This document shows, piece by piece, positions 31,361 to 39,734 of a stretch of DNA of 55,642 nt. This stretch comes from Chitinophagaceae bacterium (GTDB lineage Bacteria; Bacteroidota; Bacteroidia; Chitinophagales; Chitinophagaceae). The stretch is from assembly GCA_004322015.1 (NCBI GenBank), contig SCQT01000216.1, positions 1 through 55,642 on the forward strand, in the 5' to 3' direction. Both the position numbers and the translations under genes were made by a program. The notes beneath the pieces are model-generated. The model was not told where the DNA came from, did not search any database, and saw only the letters and a list, made by a program, of their open reading frames with translations. Numbering within the stretch: position 1 is the first letter of the stretch; every line of letters starts with the position of its first letter.

Positions 31361-32055
31361 TTAGCGTCATCATACCAGCCTATAATGAAGAAGGTTATAT
31401 AGGGAAGCTGGTAAGTTATTTAATGCATTTCGGTAATGAATCGGTGCTTCAGGAAATTATTGTGGTGGATGGAGGCAGCACAGATCAAACGATAGTAGAA
31501 GCAAAAAATGCAGGTGCCCAAGTAATGATTTCTCCCAAAAAGGGCCGGGCAGTACAAATGAATTATGGGGCTTCCATTGCTGATACATCTGTCTTATACT
31601 TTCTCCATGCAGACTCGTTTCCTCCTGAAGATTTTTCAAAACAAATTGTGGAAGCAATTAATCAGGGAATTGACGTTGGTTGCTTCAGGTTGCATTTTGA
31701 TGACCGCCATTGGTTCTTACGAACAGCAGCATGGTTTACACGATTTAAATCCGGATGGATCCGTTTTGGTGATCAAAGTTTGTTTGTAAAAAAGGAATTA
31801 TTTGATCAAGTGGGAGGATTTGATGAAAAATGTATCCTGATGGAAGATCAGGATATGGTAAAACGTATAAAACAGCGGGGTAAGTTCAAAGTGATTCCAG
31901 GTTATATTACTACTTCTGCCAGGAAATTTCACGAGAATGGTCCTTACCGTTTAATGGGGATTTTTTTTTACCTCTACTTTTTATATTACTTAGGGACCTC
32001 ACAGGGTACATTAGTAAGAATATACAGAAAGTGGATATCGAACGGGAAAACATAA
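31357..32055 (+). CDS. TIGR04283-type arsenosugar glycosyltransferase (GT2)
   Basis: A 232-residue family 2 glycosyltransferase. Motifs: ISVIIPAYNEEGYIGKLV (2-19), IIVVDGGSTDQTI (34-46), the DxD-like FLHADSFPP (83-91) and QDQDM-like MEDQDMVKRIK near 162-172. It ends with a hydrophobic helix (IFFYLYFLYYLG) for membrane attachment. In arsenosugar loci (TIGR04283) it is thought to pass the arsenoribose to glycerol, phosphoglycerol or lipid; the acceptor is not established. It overlaps the TIGR04282-type gene by four bases. Confidence 0.85.
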   Translation: MISVIIPAYNEEGYIGKLVSYLMHFGNESVLQEIIVVDGGSTDQTIVEAKNAGAQVMISPKKGRAVQMNYGASIADTSVLYFLHADSFPPEDFSKQIVEAINQGIDVGCFRLHFDDRHWFLRTAAWFTRFKSGWIRFGDQSLFVKKELFDQVGGFDEKCILMEDQDMVKRIKQRGKFKVIPGYITTSARKFHENGPYRLMGIFFYLYFLYYLGTSQGTLVRIYRKWISNGKT

Positions 32056-32236
32056 CGTAATTGTAATGTTTTCCGCGATACTCACCAACTACATTATAAC
32101 GTAGTAATAGAATTGCGTGATCTCATAAGCCAGCCTGATATAAATTTCCTTTTTGAATATTTGTTTTCCCGATTGATAAACCGTTTCTGACAACGGAGCT
32201 TTTCCTTTGCAAAAAAATCAAGCTAATCATCTATTT

Positions 32237-33034
32237 ATGAAAAAAATCATTTTTATTGTGGGTGGTGTCTGTCTTCTCGCAGGCGCATCCACGGCACAGG
32301 ACAGGGTCTTTACTTATACTTACCAGTCTAACGTGTTAACGCCGCAGGAAAGAGAAATTGAAGTATATAATACTTTTCATTTCGGACGCCAGGATTTCTA
32401 CAGGGCTTACCAAAGTAAAATAGAATTTGAAACAGGTATTGTAAAAAACCTTCAGGCGTCTATTTATCTGATCACCAATACAAAAACGGGATACAACCTG
32501 AATAATGATTCTGCCGTCAGCTCTTCCAGCTCCTTTGCCATTGCCAATGAATGGAAATATAAGCTGAGTGATCCGGTTGCAAACGCTATCGGCAGCGCGC
32601 TTTACACTGAATTCCAGCTATCTGAAGATGAATTTGAATGGGAAAACAAGATCATTTTGGATAAAAAGATCGGCAGAAATACATTTGCTTTTAACATTGT
32701 GGGTGAATTGGAAAGGGGAAAAACAACCGTAAATAAGCAGCTTCAAAGTGAGAAAGTATTTAACGCCAAACTGTTCTTTGGCTATGCTTATTATTTGGGA
32801 AAAGGATTTAACGCAGGCTTTGAAGCCAGAAATATTAACACCCGTGAGGAAGGTGAATGGGGAAATGCCAATCTATATGCCGGGCCGGTTGTTTCGTATT
32901 ACCGGGATAAGTTTTGGGTGAATCTGACAGTAATGCCGCAGATCAGTTCTTTCAGGGGAGCAACCTACAAAGGACTTGATCTGCAAAATTATGAAAAGCT
33001 GGAGGCGAGGCTTGCTTTCTCCTTTGAATTATAA
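32237..33034 (+). CDS. predicted outer-membrane protein
   Basis: About 265 residues with a signal peptide (cleavage after ASTAQ near 21) and a beta-barrel-like mature part ending in RLAFSFEL with a C-terminal Leu-preceding Phe pattern. It resembles uncharacterised Bacteroidota outer-membrane proteins of the DUF6662 kind. An upstream ATG-less frame start at 32207 adds ten residues before the signal, so 32237 is preferred. It is followed after nine bases by a cytochrome-like lipoprotein, suggesting a common transcript. Confidence 0.7.
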   Translation: MKKIIFIVGGVCLLAGASTAQDRVFTYTYQSNVLTPQEREIEVYNTFHFGRQDFYRAYQSKIEFETGIVKNLQASIYLITNTKTGYNLNNDSAVSSSSSFAIANEWKYKLSDPVANAIGSALYTEFQLSEDEFEWENKIILDKKIGRNTFAFNIVGELERGKTTVNKQLQSEKVFNAKLFFGYAYYLGKGFNAGFEARNINTREEGEWGNANLYAGPVVSYYRDKFWVNLTVMPQISSFRGATYKGLDLQNYEKLEARLAFSFEL

Positions 33035-33043
33035 AATGGCAGG

Positions 33044-33343
33044 ATGAAGAAATTAGTTGTAACGGGAGCATTGTTTTTTATATGCGGATGTGCCAGCCGG
33101 TTATATCTGCCTGCCGCGCCCAATGTGCAAAAAGCACGACAGGCAGATCCCGGTATTACTTTGGAACAGTTGCAGGCGGCGAGAAAACTATACGCCATTA
33201 AATGCAGCAGTTGTCATAATCTGCATTTACCACGGGAATTTACTTCCGCACAATGGCCCGGTATTTTAGATAAGATGCAACCCAAAGCTAAGATCACAGA
33301 TGAACAAAAGAAATTATTACTGGCATACCTGACCAGCGAATAA
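33044..33343 (+). CDS. small c-type heme lipoprotein
   Basis: A 99-residue lipoprotein (lipobox ICGC, Cys16) with one heme c site, CSSCH at 54-58, in the stretch ARKLYAIKCSSCHNLHLP. The only other Met is in ILDKMQPK near 78, a possible axial ligand. It should be a periplasmic or outer-membrane electron carrier. It follows the outer-membrane protein by nine bases and is convergent with the TonB-dependent receptor gene. Confidence 0.85.
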   Translation: MKKLVVTGALFFICGCASRLYLPAAPNVQKARQADPGITLEQLQAARKLYAIKCSSCHNLHLPREFTSAQWPGILDKMQPKAKITDEQKKLLLAYLTSE

Positions 33344-33421
33344 TGCCGGATTTGGTTTGTAATTTTTAAAGTCAATGGTCTAAATCAGCGAACCAGAGAT
33401 CGAATAACGAAATCCAAATTT

Positions 33422-35590
33422 TCAAAAACGTATCCTCATTTCAAGATTGACTATGATTCCCTCAACCGGAGCGTAAATCTCTGCAAAAGATGGATGATTA
33501 TACGGAGGAAATACCAGCGGGCTGAAACGGGATTGTCTCACATCAAAAAGGTTTTCTATATTGGCTATCAGGCTGAGGAAGTGAAATGTTTTTTCTCCAA
33601 CTAAATCCATAGTCCAATAATTCCTTGCCCGGCTGCCGTCACTTAAATACTGCCGCCCGCTATAAAACCATTCCACACCCGTCCGGAAGTTATTTTCTTT
33701 TTCATATACCAAAGTGAGTAATATTTTGCTGATCGGGTTTAAGGGTACGAAAGGATGTATTTTGTCAAAGTAATTTTTTGAATTTGTGTAGGTATAATCT
33801 GCCACAAATTCCCAATCATCCAGGTCGAAGGTAAAATTACTTTCAAACCCTTTGGCGACTTCAGGTCCGGCAGCATTTTCAAAATAGTAGATTCCTTGGG
33901 ACAAGCTGTCCGTTTGTGGAATAACGGGATTATTGATACGAGTAATAAAAAAGGTCTGGTCATAAGCAAAAGACAATTCATCTGTCAGATCAGTCACATA
34001 ATGCAAATCCAGGTTGGCGCCTTTTGAAGTGATGGCAGATACTCGGTTGTTAATGGGAAGCACTTCACTGAAATCCGATTGGTCAGGTAAAATATTAAAT
34101 ATAGTAGGTATCTGGTATCCCATGCCGCCTCCAATCCTGGCTGAAAGTCCCGGATTTATTTTATAAAGCACCGCGAAGCGCGGTAAGGCGAAAAATCCGT
34201 ATTTATTTTGTTCATCCCCCCTGAACCCCGCTTCCATAGTTATTTTCGGAAACATATCCCAATCATCCTGAATAAATGCGCCTGATGTGGTATGACTGTA
34301 ATCACCCGGTAAAAGGCTGAGTTGCTTATTTTGACGGAAATTATCAGTCAGCAAATTCACACCCGCGACAGTTTTATTCTTTTTCCAGTTTAACAGATAA
34401 GATATTTCCGAATAAGAATTGACATCCGTTCCGCCAAAAGCGTAATCCGGCAAGGTAATCTGACGCTTATAATAAGATAAGCTGTTTTTGATAGTCAGGA
34501 TATCTCCATGACTGAAATGCTTTTCAAAGTTTAATTGATAATAATCACGTTGGGAGAGATTGTGTTCCAGGTAGTTGTGAACCGAATCGGGCTGATATTT
34601 AATCGCGTACAGATCGCCTCCCTTCCTGTTATCCGAAGTGGCATTTAAAGATAGCGATAAAGTGGTGCTGTCATTGAAATAGTAAAATAAAGTGGGATTA
34701 AAAGTGACTGTTTCGGATTGGGGGATATCTGCAAAACCATCATGATTAATATCATTAGGTGACTGACGGTCATAAGTGGCAAGCAGTGTTATTCCGAAAT
34801 TATTTTTCCTCCTGCTGAAGAAGGAGCTGATATCGGAAGCCCCGCGCTGAGACTGATTTAGTAAGAAATCAAAATGAGGTTTAGTTCCCGGTTTCTTGGT
34901 AATAAAATTTATTAAACCGGCTATGGCATCTCCGCCATATAAAGCAGAAGAAGCTCCTTTGATGATCTCTACTCTCTTTAAATTCAGCGGCGGGATCTGT
35001 AAGATGCTTAATCCTCCTGAAAAACCTCCATACATGGGAAAGCCGTCTCTCAGCAACTGGGTATATTGCCCTTGTAATCCTTCAATACGCACGCTGACAT
35101 TACCGGTGGAAGTGGAAGCGGGCAAAACCTGTATGCCATTGGCTTCTCCTAACAATTCGGAAACGTTGGCAGGGGTGGAACCAATCTTTTCATTGATATC
35201 ATCTGCACCGATTATTTCCACTCTGACCGGAATATCCTGAATGCCGGTATTATTCCGTGTGGTTGAAATAATTACTTCATGCAACGCTTGCTCTGACGGT
35301 TCCAGTTCAATTTGCAAAGTATCTCCTGCCGCTTGCGGAGAATTGATAGAAATATTTTTTGTTTCGTAACCCAGGCGGGATATACGAATACGCTGAAGTC
35401 CCTCCGGTATATGAGTGAGAATTGCAAGACCGGCGCTGTCGCTGTAATTGCCCAGATTCAATTCAGGAATGGATACGACAGCCCCCGAAACAGGTAAATG
35501 TGTATGATCATCTGTCACACGGACTGTAAAACTATGCTGCGCCAGGGCAGCCTGGCTGCTGAGTAAGAGCAGCGCTAATATTTTTTTCAT
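33422..35590 (-). CDS. TonB-dependent receptor
   Basis: A 722-residue outer-membrane receptor. Signal peptide to about residue 17 (ALAQ), then a carboxypeptidase-D-like domain (about 20-105), a plug domain with VRIEGLQGQYTQLLRDGFPMYGG near 165-188, and a 22-strand barrel ending LEMRIRF. It lacks the 1000-residue SusC layout and no SusD partner lies next to it, so it is a siderophore, vitamin or metal-type receptor. Its genomic place beside heme lipoproteins and arsenic genes suggests uptake of a metal chelate or organic metalloid, but the ligand is unknown. An imperfect hairpin precedes its start. Confidence 0.93.
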   Translation of the reverse strand: MKKILALLLLSSQAALAQHSFTVRVTDDHTHLPVSGAVVSIPELNLGNYSDSAGLAILTHIPEGLQRIRISRLGYETKNISINSPQAAGDTLQIELEPSEQALHEVIISTTRNNTGIQDIPVRVEIIGADDINEKIGSTPANVSELLGEANGIQVLPASTSTGNVSVRIEGLQGQYTQLLRDGFPMYGGFSGGLSILQIPPLNLKRVEIIKGASSALYGGDAIAGLINFITKKPGTKPHFDFLLNQSQRGASDISSFFSRRKNNFGITLLATYDRQSPNDINHDGFADIPQSETVTFNPTLFYYFNDSTTLSLSLNATSDNRKGGDLYAIKYQPDSVHNYLEHNLSQRDYYQLNFEKHFSHGDILTIKNSLSYYKRQITLPDYAFGGTDVNSYSEISYLLNWKKNKTVAGVNLLTDNFRQNKQLSLLPGDYSHTTSGAFIQDDWDMFPKITMEAGFRGDEQNKYGFFALPRFAVLYKINPGLSARIGGGMGYQIPTIFNILPDQSDFSEVLPINNRVSAITSKGANLDLHYVTDLTDELSFAYDQTFFITRINNPVIPQTDSLSQGIYYFENAAGPEVAKGFESNFTFDLDDWEFVADYTYTNSKNYFDKIHPFVPLNPISKILLTLVYEKENNFRTGVEWFYSGRQYLSDGSRARNYWTMDLVGEKTFHFLSLIANIENLFDVRQSRFSPLVFPPYNHPSFAEIYAPVEGIIVNLEMRIRF

Positions 35591-35631
35591 TTTTAAATAT
35601 CAGATTAATGTTAAATAATACAATAACCAAC

Positions 35632-35663
35632 ACACAAGTTTCTTCATGATAGAAACTTTGTGT
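35632..35663. other. imperfect inverted repeat upstream of the receptor gene
   Basis: ACACAAGTTTCT, seven bases, AGAAACTTTGTGT: 12 pairs with a single bulged T. It lies 42 bases before the receptor start on the minus strand, either as a terminator of the upstream gene or a leader structure controlling the receptor. Confidence 0.5.
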
Positions 35664-35689
35664 TTGTTGAAGATCACATCAAACCAATA

Positions 35690-36220
35690 TCAAATCCTGA
35701 AACTACAGTTACGTACATAAATATTAGAAGCAATATGAGGGGTTGGAGTATAGGTTGTTATACAGATAGTAATAATTTTCCTGTTCCATGGGGGTGTAAC
35801 GGTTTTAAAAACGACAGCATGGTATTGTATAGTCCTTCCCTGTGTGCTGTTGTAAATATCCAGCCCGCTTTGTATCACGGAATCCGTGGATGTCAATTGC
35901 GGCCCTTCCGGATATGACCATTCAAAAGAAGATAATAAAAAGAGCGCGCATCCGGTAAAAAGCAGGGCGCGTTTCGCCAGGAAGACAGCCCGGTCGTAAT
36001 GTTTCCAGCGAAGAATAAACTTGATAGAAAATCCCCAGGAAAATGTAATGATTAGATCATTTAGATAAATGAAAAACAATAAAAGGCTGGAAAGAAGATT
36101 GCCTTTTCTTCTCCGGTTCGGAAGGACTATTTGTTTTACCACTTTAGTTACTACGATAGCGAAGGCTTTCAGGAATAAAACAATATTAGCTGTTATTTTC
36201 CGTATCTGCTGCTTTCTCAT
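35690..36220 (-). CDS. hypothetical membrane protein
   Basis: A 176-residue frame with membrane segments at about 10-30, 44-68 and 85-102, then a soluble part (SSFEWSYPEGPQLTSTDSVI). I recognise no family. The last 40 residues look less protein-like than the rest, so the end may be frameshifted or decayed. It lies between the heme lipoprotein and receptor genes on the same strand and fits a three-gene unit. Confidence 0.5.
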   Translation of the reverse strand: MRKQQIRKITANIVLFLKAFAIVVTKVVKQIVLPNRRRKGNLLSSLLLFFIYLNDLIITFSWGFSIKFILRWKHYDRAVFLAKRALLFTGCALFLLSSFEWSYPEGPQLTSTDSVIQSGLDIYNSTQGRTIQYHAVVFKTVTPPWNRKIITICITTYTPTPHIASNIYVRNCSFRI

Positions 36221-36327
36221 TATAAAGAGGCAAAGCTAAAATTAATTCCTTGAATAAGTTAATGGGAAAATGAGGTGAAATAGAAGATTGTGAAATAGAG
36301 TGATGATATCTTTTCAAATAGGAGCTT

Positions 36328-36846
36328 TTAATAAGATTTACCAATGTCCTGATTTTTTCCTTCACCTAATTGTTGATCCGTTACGGGCAGCGCATGGGGG
36401 ATAGTGATGATGTTGTATGCATGATTGGTAGCGTAATGGCAATTATTGCATGCATTGGTCAGGGTGACATAAGCAGCTTTAAATCTGGAAAGATCTTTTG
36501 CAGCAATTGCATTTTTCACACTGTCAATGCCGGGATTGATCATGGGAACAAACTTTGCCTCGGGACGATCTGTAACATATTTTTGAATATCCTGAAAGGT
36601 TTCTTTCATTTCATCAGTTTCATATTTAGCTAATGGCCAGTTCTGATCAAGTCCTTCAAACCATAATTTCGCATGATGGAGTTGGATGGTATTCATAAAT
36701 TCACCCAACCCAGGCACATATATCTTTTCTTTCAGATCATTTATCTGCTGTTGTAATTGTTTAGCCTGGTCCGATTGTTTTTCTGAGCAGGAAGTGCTTG
36801 TCAGTATAATAGCGATGACGGCTACGGCTATGAAATGATTTTTCAT
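36328..36846 (-). CDS. c-type heme lipoprotein with coiled-coil start
   Basis: A 172-residue lipoprotein (lipobox STSC, Cys20). A Gln/Lys-rich coiled coil covers about 25-42, followed by helices and a heme c site ACNNCHYATNH (Cys133, Cys136, His137). The arrangement (four-helix core, CxxCH in the last helix) resembles cytochrome c' or c-552-like proteins. A periplasmic electron transfer or ligand-binding role is inferred. It diverges from the ArsB-type permease gene and begins the unit that includes the TonB-dependent receptor. Confidence 0.75.
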   Translation of the reverse strand: MKNHFIAVAVIAIILTSTSCSEKQSDQAKQLQQQINDLKEKIYVPGLGEFMNTIQLHHAKLWFEGLDQNWPLAKYETDEMKETFQDIQKYVTDRPEAKFVPMINPGIDSVKNAIAAKDLSRFKAAYVTLTNACNNCHYATNHAYNIITIPHALPVTDQQLGEGKNQDIGKSY

Positions 36847-36981
36847 TCGGTTTTCCTCTTTTTGTAAAAATACGCTTTAACCGGGAGATGGAAAAGACAG
36901 GACAAGCTTTATTTGAGAAAATTACTGAATTTGCATCCTGGTAGAGCCTGCTTTTGAAATTTATTTTAAAAATCTACATCA

Positions 36982-38223
36982 TTGGATATTTACATTTTAA
37001 TTATTGCTATTTTAGTTATTGCAGGTATTGTAATCCGGCCTTTCAGATTATCTGAAGCAGTCTGGGCGATGACAGGCGCTGTATTATTAGTCGTTCTGGG
37101 CTTACTTCCTTTTAAAAATGCCCTGATGGGTATCAAAAAGGGAACAGATGTCTATTTATTCCTGGCAGGTATGATGCTTTTGGCAGAAACAGCCAGAGGG
37201 GAAAAATTATTTGACTGGCTGGCAGCCTGTGCTACAAAAGCTGCAAAGGGTTCTTCAAAGCGTTTATTCTTACTGATATTCATAGTGGGGATATTGGTCA
37301 CATCTTTCCTGTCCAATGATGCAACGGCTGTAGTGATGACACCGGCAGTGGCTGCTGCGGCTAAAACTGCTAAATCTAAAAATCCGCTTTCGTATTTACT
37401 GATCTGTGCTTTTGTGGCCAATGCCGCATCGTTCATACTGCCTATCTCCAATCCTGCTAATTTAGTTATCTATAACGGAAGGATGCCCCCCCTTCCGGCA
37501 TGGATCACCATTTACGGACTGCCGGCAGTTGTGGCCGTCGTACTGACCTGTTTTCTGCTATATCTAACTCAAAGGAAAAAGATGACGGAAGCCATTGAAA
37601 GAGATATTGCTGTCCCTTCGCTTACTTACGGTGGCAGCATAGCTTTGATAGGAATCGGAGCCACCATGATCGTATTATTGATTTGCTCCGCATTGGATGT
37701 GCCCTTGGGGCTCCCCACCGCTGTAACCGGGATTATTACCTCTCTGGTTGTTTTAATGTTATCAAAGAAGAACCCTTTGATGATCATTAAGGCAGTTTCC
37801 TGGTCTATTATTCCGTTTGTGGCGGGGTTGTTTGTGATAGTGGAAGCATTAGATAGAACGGGACTGACGGGATTAATAGGTCAATGGTTGCATCATCAAT
37901 CAGATATTTCTGCGGGAATGGCGGCCTGGAGCAGTGGAATAATCATTGCCTTCGGAAGTAATATTCTAAATAACTTACCTGCAGGTCTGATAGCCGCGAA
38001 TGCAGTACAAGCGGCCCATATTCCCGAGATAGTCCGGAGTGCAGTTTTGATAGGAGTGGACCTGGGCCCTAATCTTTCGGTTACCGGGTCTTTGGCCACG
38101 ATACTTTGGTTAGTAGCTTTACGACGGGAGGGATTATCTGTCAATGGATGGACCTTTTTGAAAACGGGTGTGGTAGTGATGATTCCAGCTTTGATCCTGA
38201 CGCTATTGATATTATGGATATAA
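36982..38223 (+). CDS. arsB: ArsB-type arsenite efflux permease
   Basis: A 413-residue membrane protein with about 11-12 helices, of the ArsB/NhaD (ion transporter) superfamily. Family stretches are GTDVYLFLAGMMLLAE (54-69), FLSNDATAVVMTP (109-121), ANAASFILPISNPAN near 145-160, and FGSNILNNLPAGL near 320-332. It should export arsenite, antimonite or, in relatives, sodium ions or dicarboxylates. Its position at the edge of the arsenic island and similarity to ArsB-type stretches favour arsenite. The start codon is TTG. It would remove arsenite made by ArsC, but it is 16 kb from arsR/arsC. Confidence 0.85.
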   Translation: MDIYILIIAILVIAGIVIRPFRLSEAVWAMTGAVLLVVLGLLPFKNALMGIKKGTDVYLFLAGMMLLAETARGEKLFDWLAACATKAAKGSSKRLFLLIFIVGILVTSFLSNDATAVVMTPAVAAAAKTAKSKNPLSYLLICAFVANAASFILPISNPANLVIYNGRMPPLPAWITIYGLPAVVAVVLTCFLLYLTQRKKMTEAIERDIAVPSLTYGGSIALIGIGATMIVLLICSALDVPLGLPTAVTGIITSLVVLMLSKKNPLMIIKAVSWSIIPFVAGLFVIVEALDRTGLTGLIGQWLHHQSDISAGMAAWSSGIIIAFGSNILNNLPAGLIAANAVQAAHIPEIVRSAVLIGVDLGPNLSVTGSLATILWLVALRREGLSVNGWTFLKTGVVVMIPALILTLLILWI

Positions 38224-38288
38224 ATTGTATTGCAGAATGTTTAAAATATATTGTATTTTGTTTGCTGATAAATTTTTAAAATTAAATT

Positions 38289-39536
38289 ATGAGAAAGAGT
38301 TTTCTTATTGCTGTTTTTGTTCTTTTACTCTTTAATTTTTCTTTTGGGAAAAAGATTGGGCTGCACCTTGCAGATACCACTGATCCGGGGGCAGCAGAAC
38401 GGACGTATTGTATTTCCATTTTAACACGTATTGCCGATCCTGTATTAGAGGCGCTTAGTCGGGATGAATTAAAAGAAAAGATGCCGGTGGAAGCAAAACA
38501 AGGATTAATCAATGACCGGAAACAATATACTTATCTTGAAGCATTCGGAAGATTAATGGCAGGCATGGCTCCCTGGCTTGAATTGGGTCCGGATCATACA
38601 GCAGAAGGCCGGTTGAGAAAAAAATATATAGATTTATCATTAGCATGCATTAAAAATGCGGTCAATCCCCATGCAACGGATTTTATGAATTTTGATAAAG
38701 GCGGTCAACCCTTAGTGGATGCTGCCTTCTTTGCCGAAGCCTTGCTGCGGGCACCGCATCAGCTTTGGGATCCTTTGGATAAACAAACAAAGGAAAATGT
38801 CATAGCTGCATTAAAGGCTACCAGAGTGATTACACCCGGATATAATAACTGGCTGCTGTTCAGCGCCATGATAGAAACGGCTCTGTTGAAGTTTACAGGC
38901 AAATGTGATTATTGGAGAATTGATCTGGCTTTAAAGAATGTAATGCAATGGTATAAAGGTGATGGTTTGTATGGGGACGGTCCTGATTTTCATTGGGATT
39001 ATTACAACAGCTACGTGATTCAACCGATGATGCTTGATATTTTGCAAACATTATTGTCGCATCATTATCCGGTTGAAAAGCAATACGATCTTGTTTTGCA
39101 GAGAGCACAACGGTATGCGGTTATATTGGAAAGGTTAATTTCACCGACTGCAACCTATCCGCTTATAGGACGTTCCCTGGCTTATCGTTTTGGCGCTTTT
39201 CAGATTTTATCACAATTAGCGTTAATGAAACAACTGCCATCCTCATTGCCTTCGGGACAAGTTCGTTATGCCTTGTACAATGTGATTAAAAATCAAATGA
39301 GTGCTGCCGGAACCTTTGATAAAAACGGTTGGCTGCAGATAGGTGTATATGGACATCAGCCGGAGATTGGAGAAGGATATATTTCCACCGGAAGCCTGTA
39401 TTTATGCAGCGTGGGACTACTGGTGTTAGGATTACCTGCCGATGATCCTTTCTGGAAAGCCCCTGACGAAGACTGGACGGAAAGAAAAGCATGGTCAGGA
39501 AAAGAAATCCCTATTAACCATGCTTTGAAGAATTAA
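38289..39536 (+). CDS. DUF2264 family exported protein
   Basis: A 415-residue protein with a signal peptide (cleavage near SFGK, residue 21). The rest is an all-helical (alpha/alpha)6-type barrel with YLEAFGRLMAGMAPWLEL (about 79-96), DFMNFDKGGQPLVDAAFFAEALL and GLYGDGPDFHWDYYNSYVIQPM, hallmarks of DUF2264. The fold and family context suggest a glycan-degrading enzyme (uronyl hydrolase-like), but activity is unproven. It lies 65 bases after the permease gene, in the same direction, and before the sialic-acid region. Confidence 0.85.
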   Translation: MRKSFLIAVFVLLLFNFSFGKKIGLHLADTTDPGAAERTYCISILTRIADPVLEALSRDELKEKMPVEAKQGLINDRKQYTYLEAFGRLMAGMAPWLELGPDHTAEGRLRKKYIDLSLACIKNAVNPHATDFMNFDKGGQPLVDAAFFAEALLRAPHQLWDPLDKQTKENVIAALKATRVITPGYNNWLLFSAMIETALLKFTGKCDYWRIDLALKNVMQWYKGDGLYGDGPDFHWDYYNSYVIQPMMLDILQTLLSHHYPVEKQYDLVLQRAQRYAVILERLISPTATYPLIGRSLAYRFGAFQILSQLALMKQLPSSLPSGQVRYALYNVIKNQMSAAGTFDKNGWLQIGVYGHQPEIGEGYISTGSLYLCSVGLLVLGLPADDPFWKAPDEDWTERKAWSGKEIPINHALKN

Positions 39537-39734
39537 GATTAAAACGCTAATAAAAACTTTTCAAAAAACAATTTTCAAAAATCAGGAAACAAATAAATTC
39601 TAATTGCCAATTTCCAATTTTTCGATTGGGGGATGGTTTCAGTGATTGAATATTTATTCATTGAAAATTATTTGTGATTTGACTTTTATTTTTTGGAATT
39701 TTTAACGGTACCTTAAGGTTTACTATACTATGCT

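Noticed and set aside
34896-35240. 114-residue plus-strand frame
   Set aside because: Antisense to the TonB-dependent receptor; no start context or recognisable domain.
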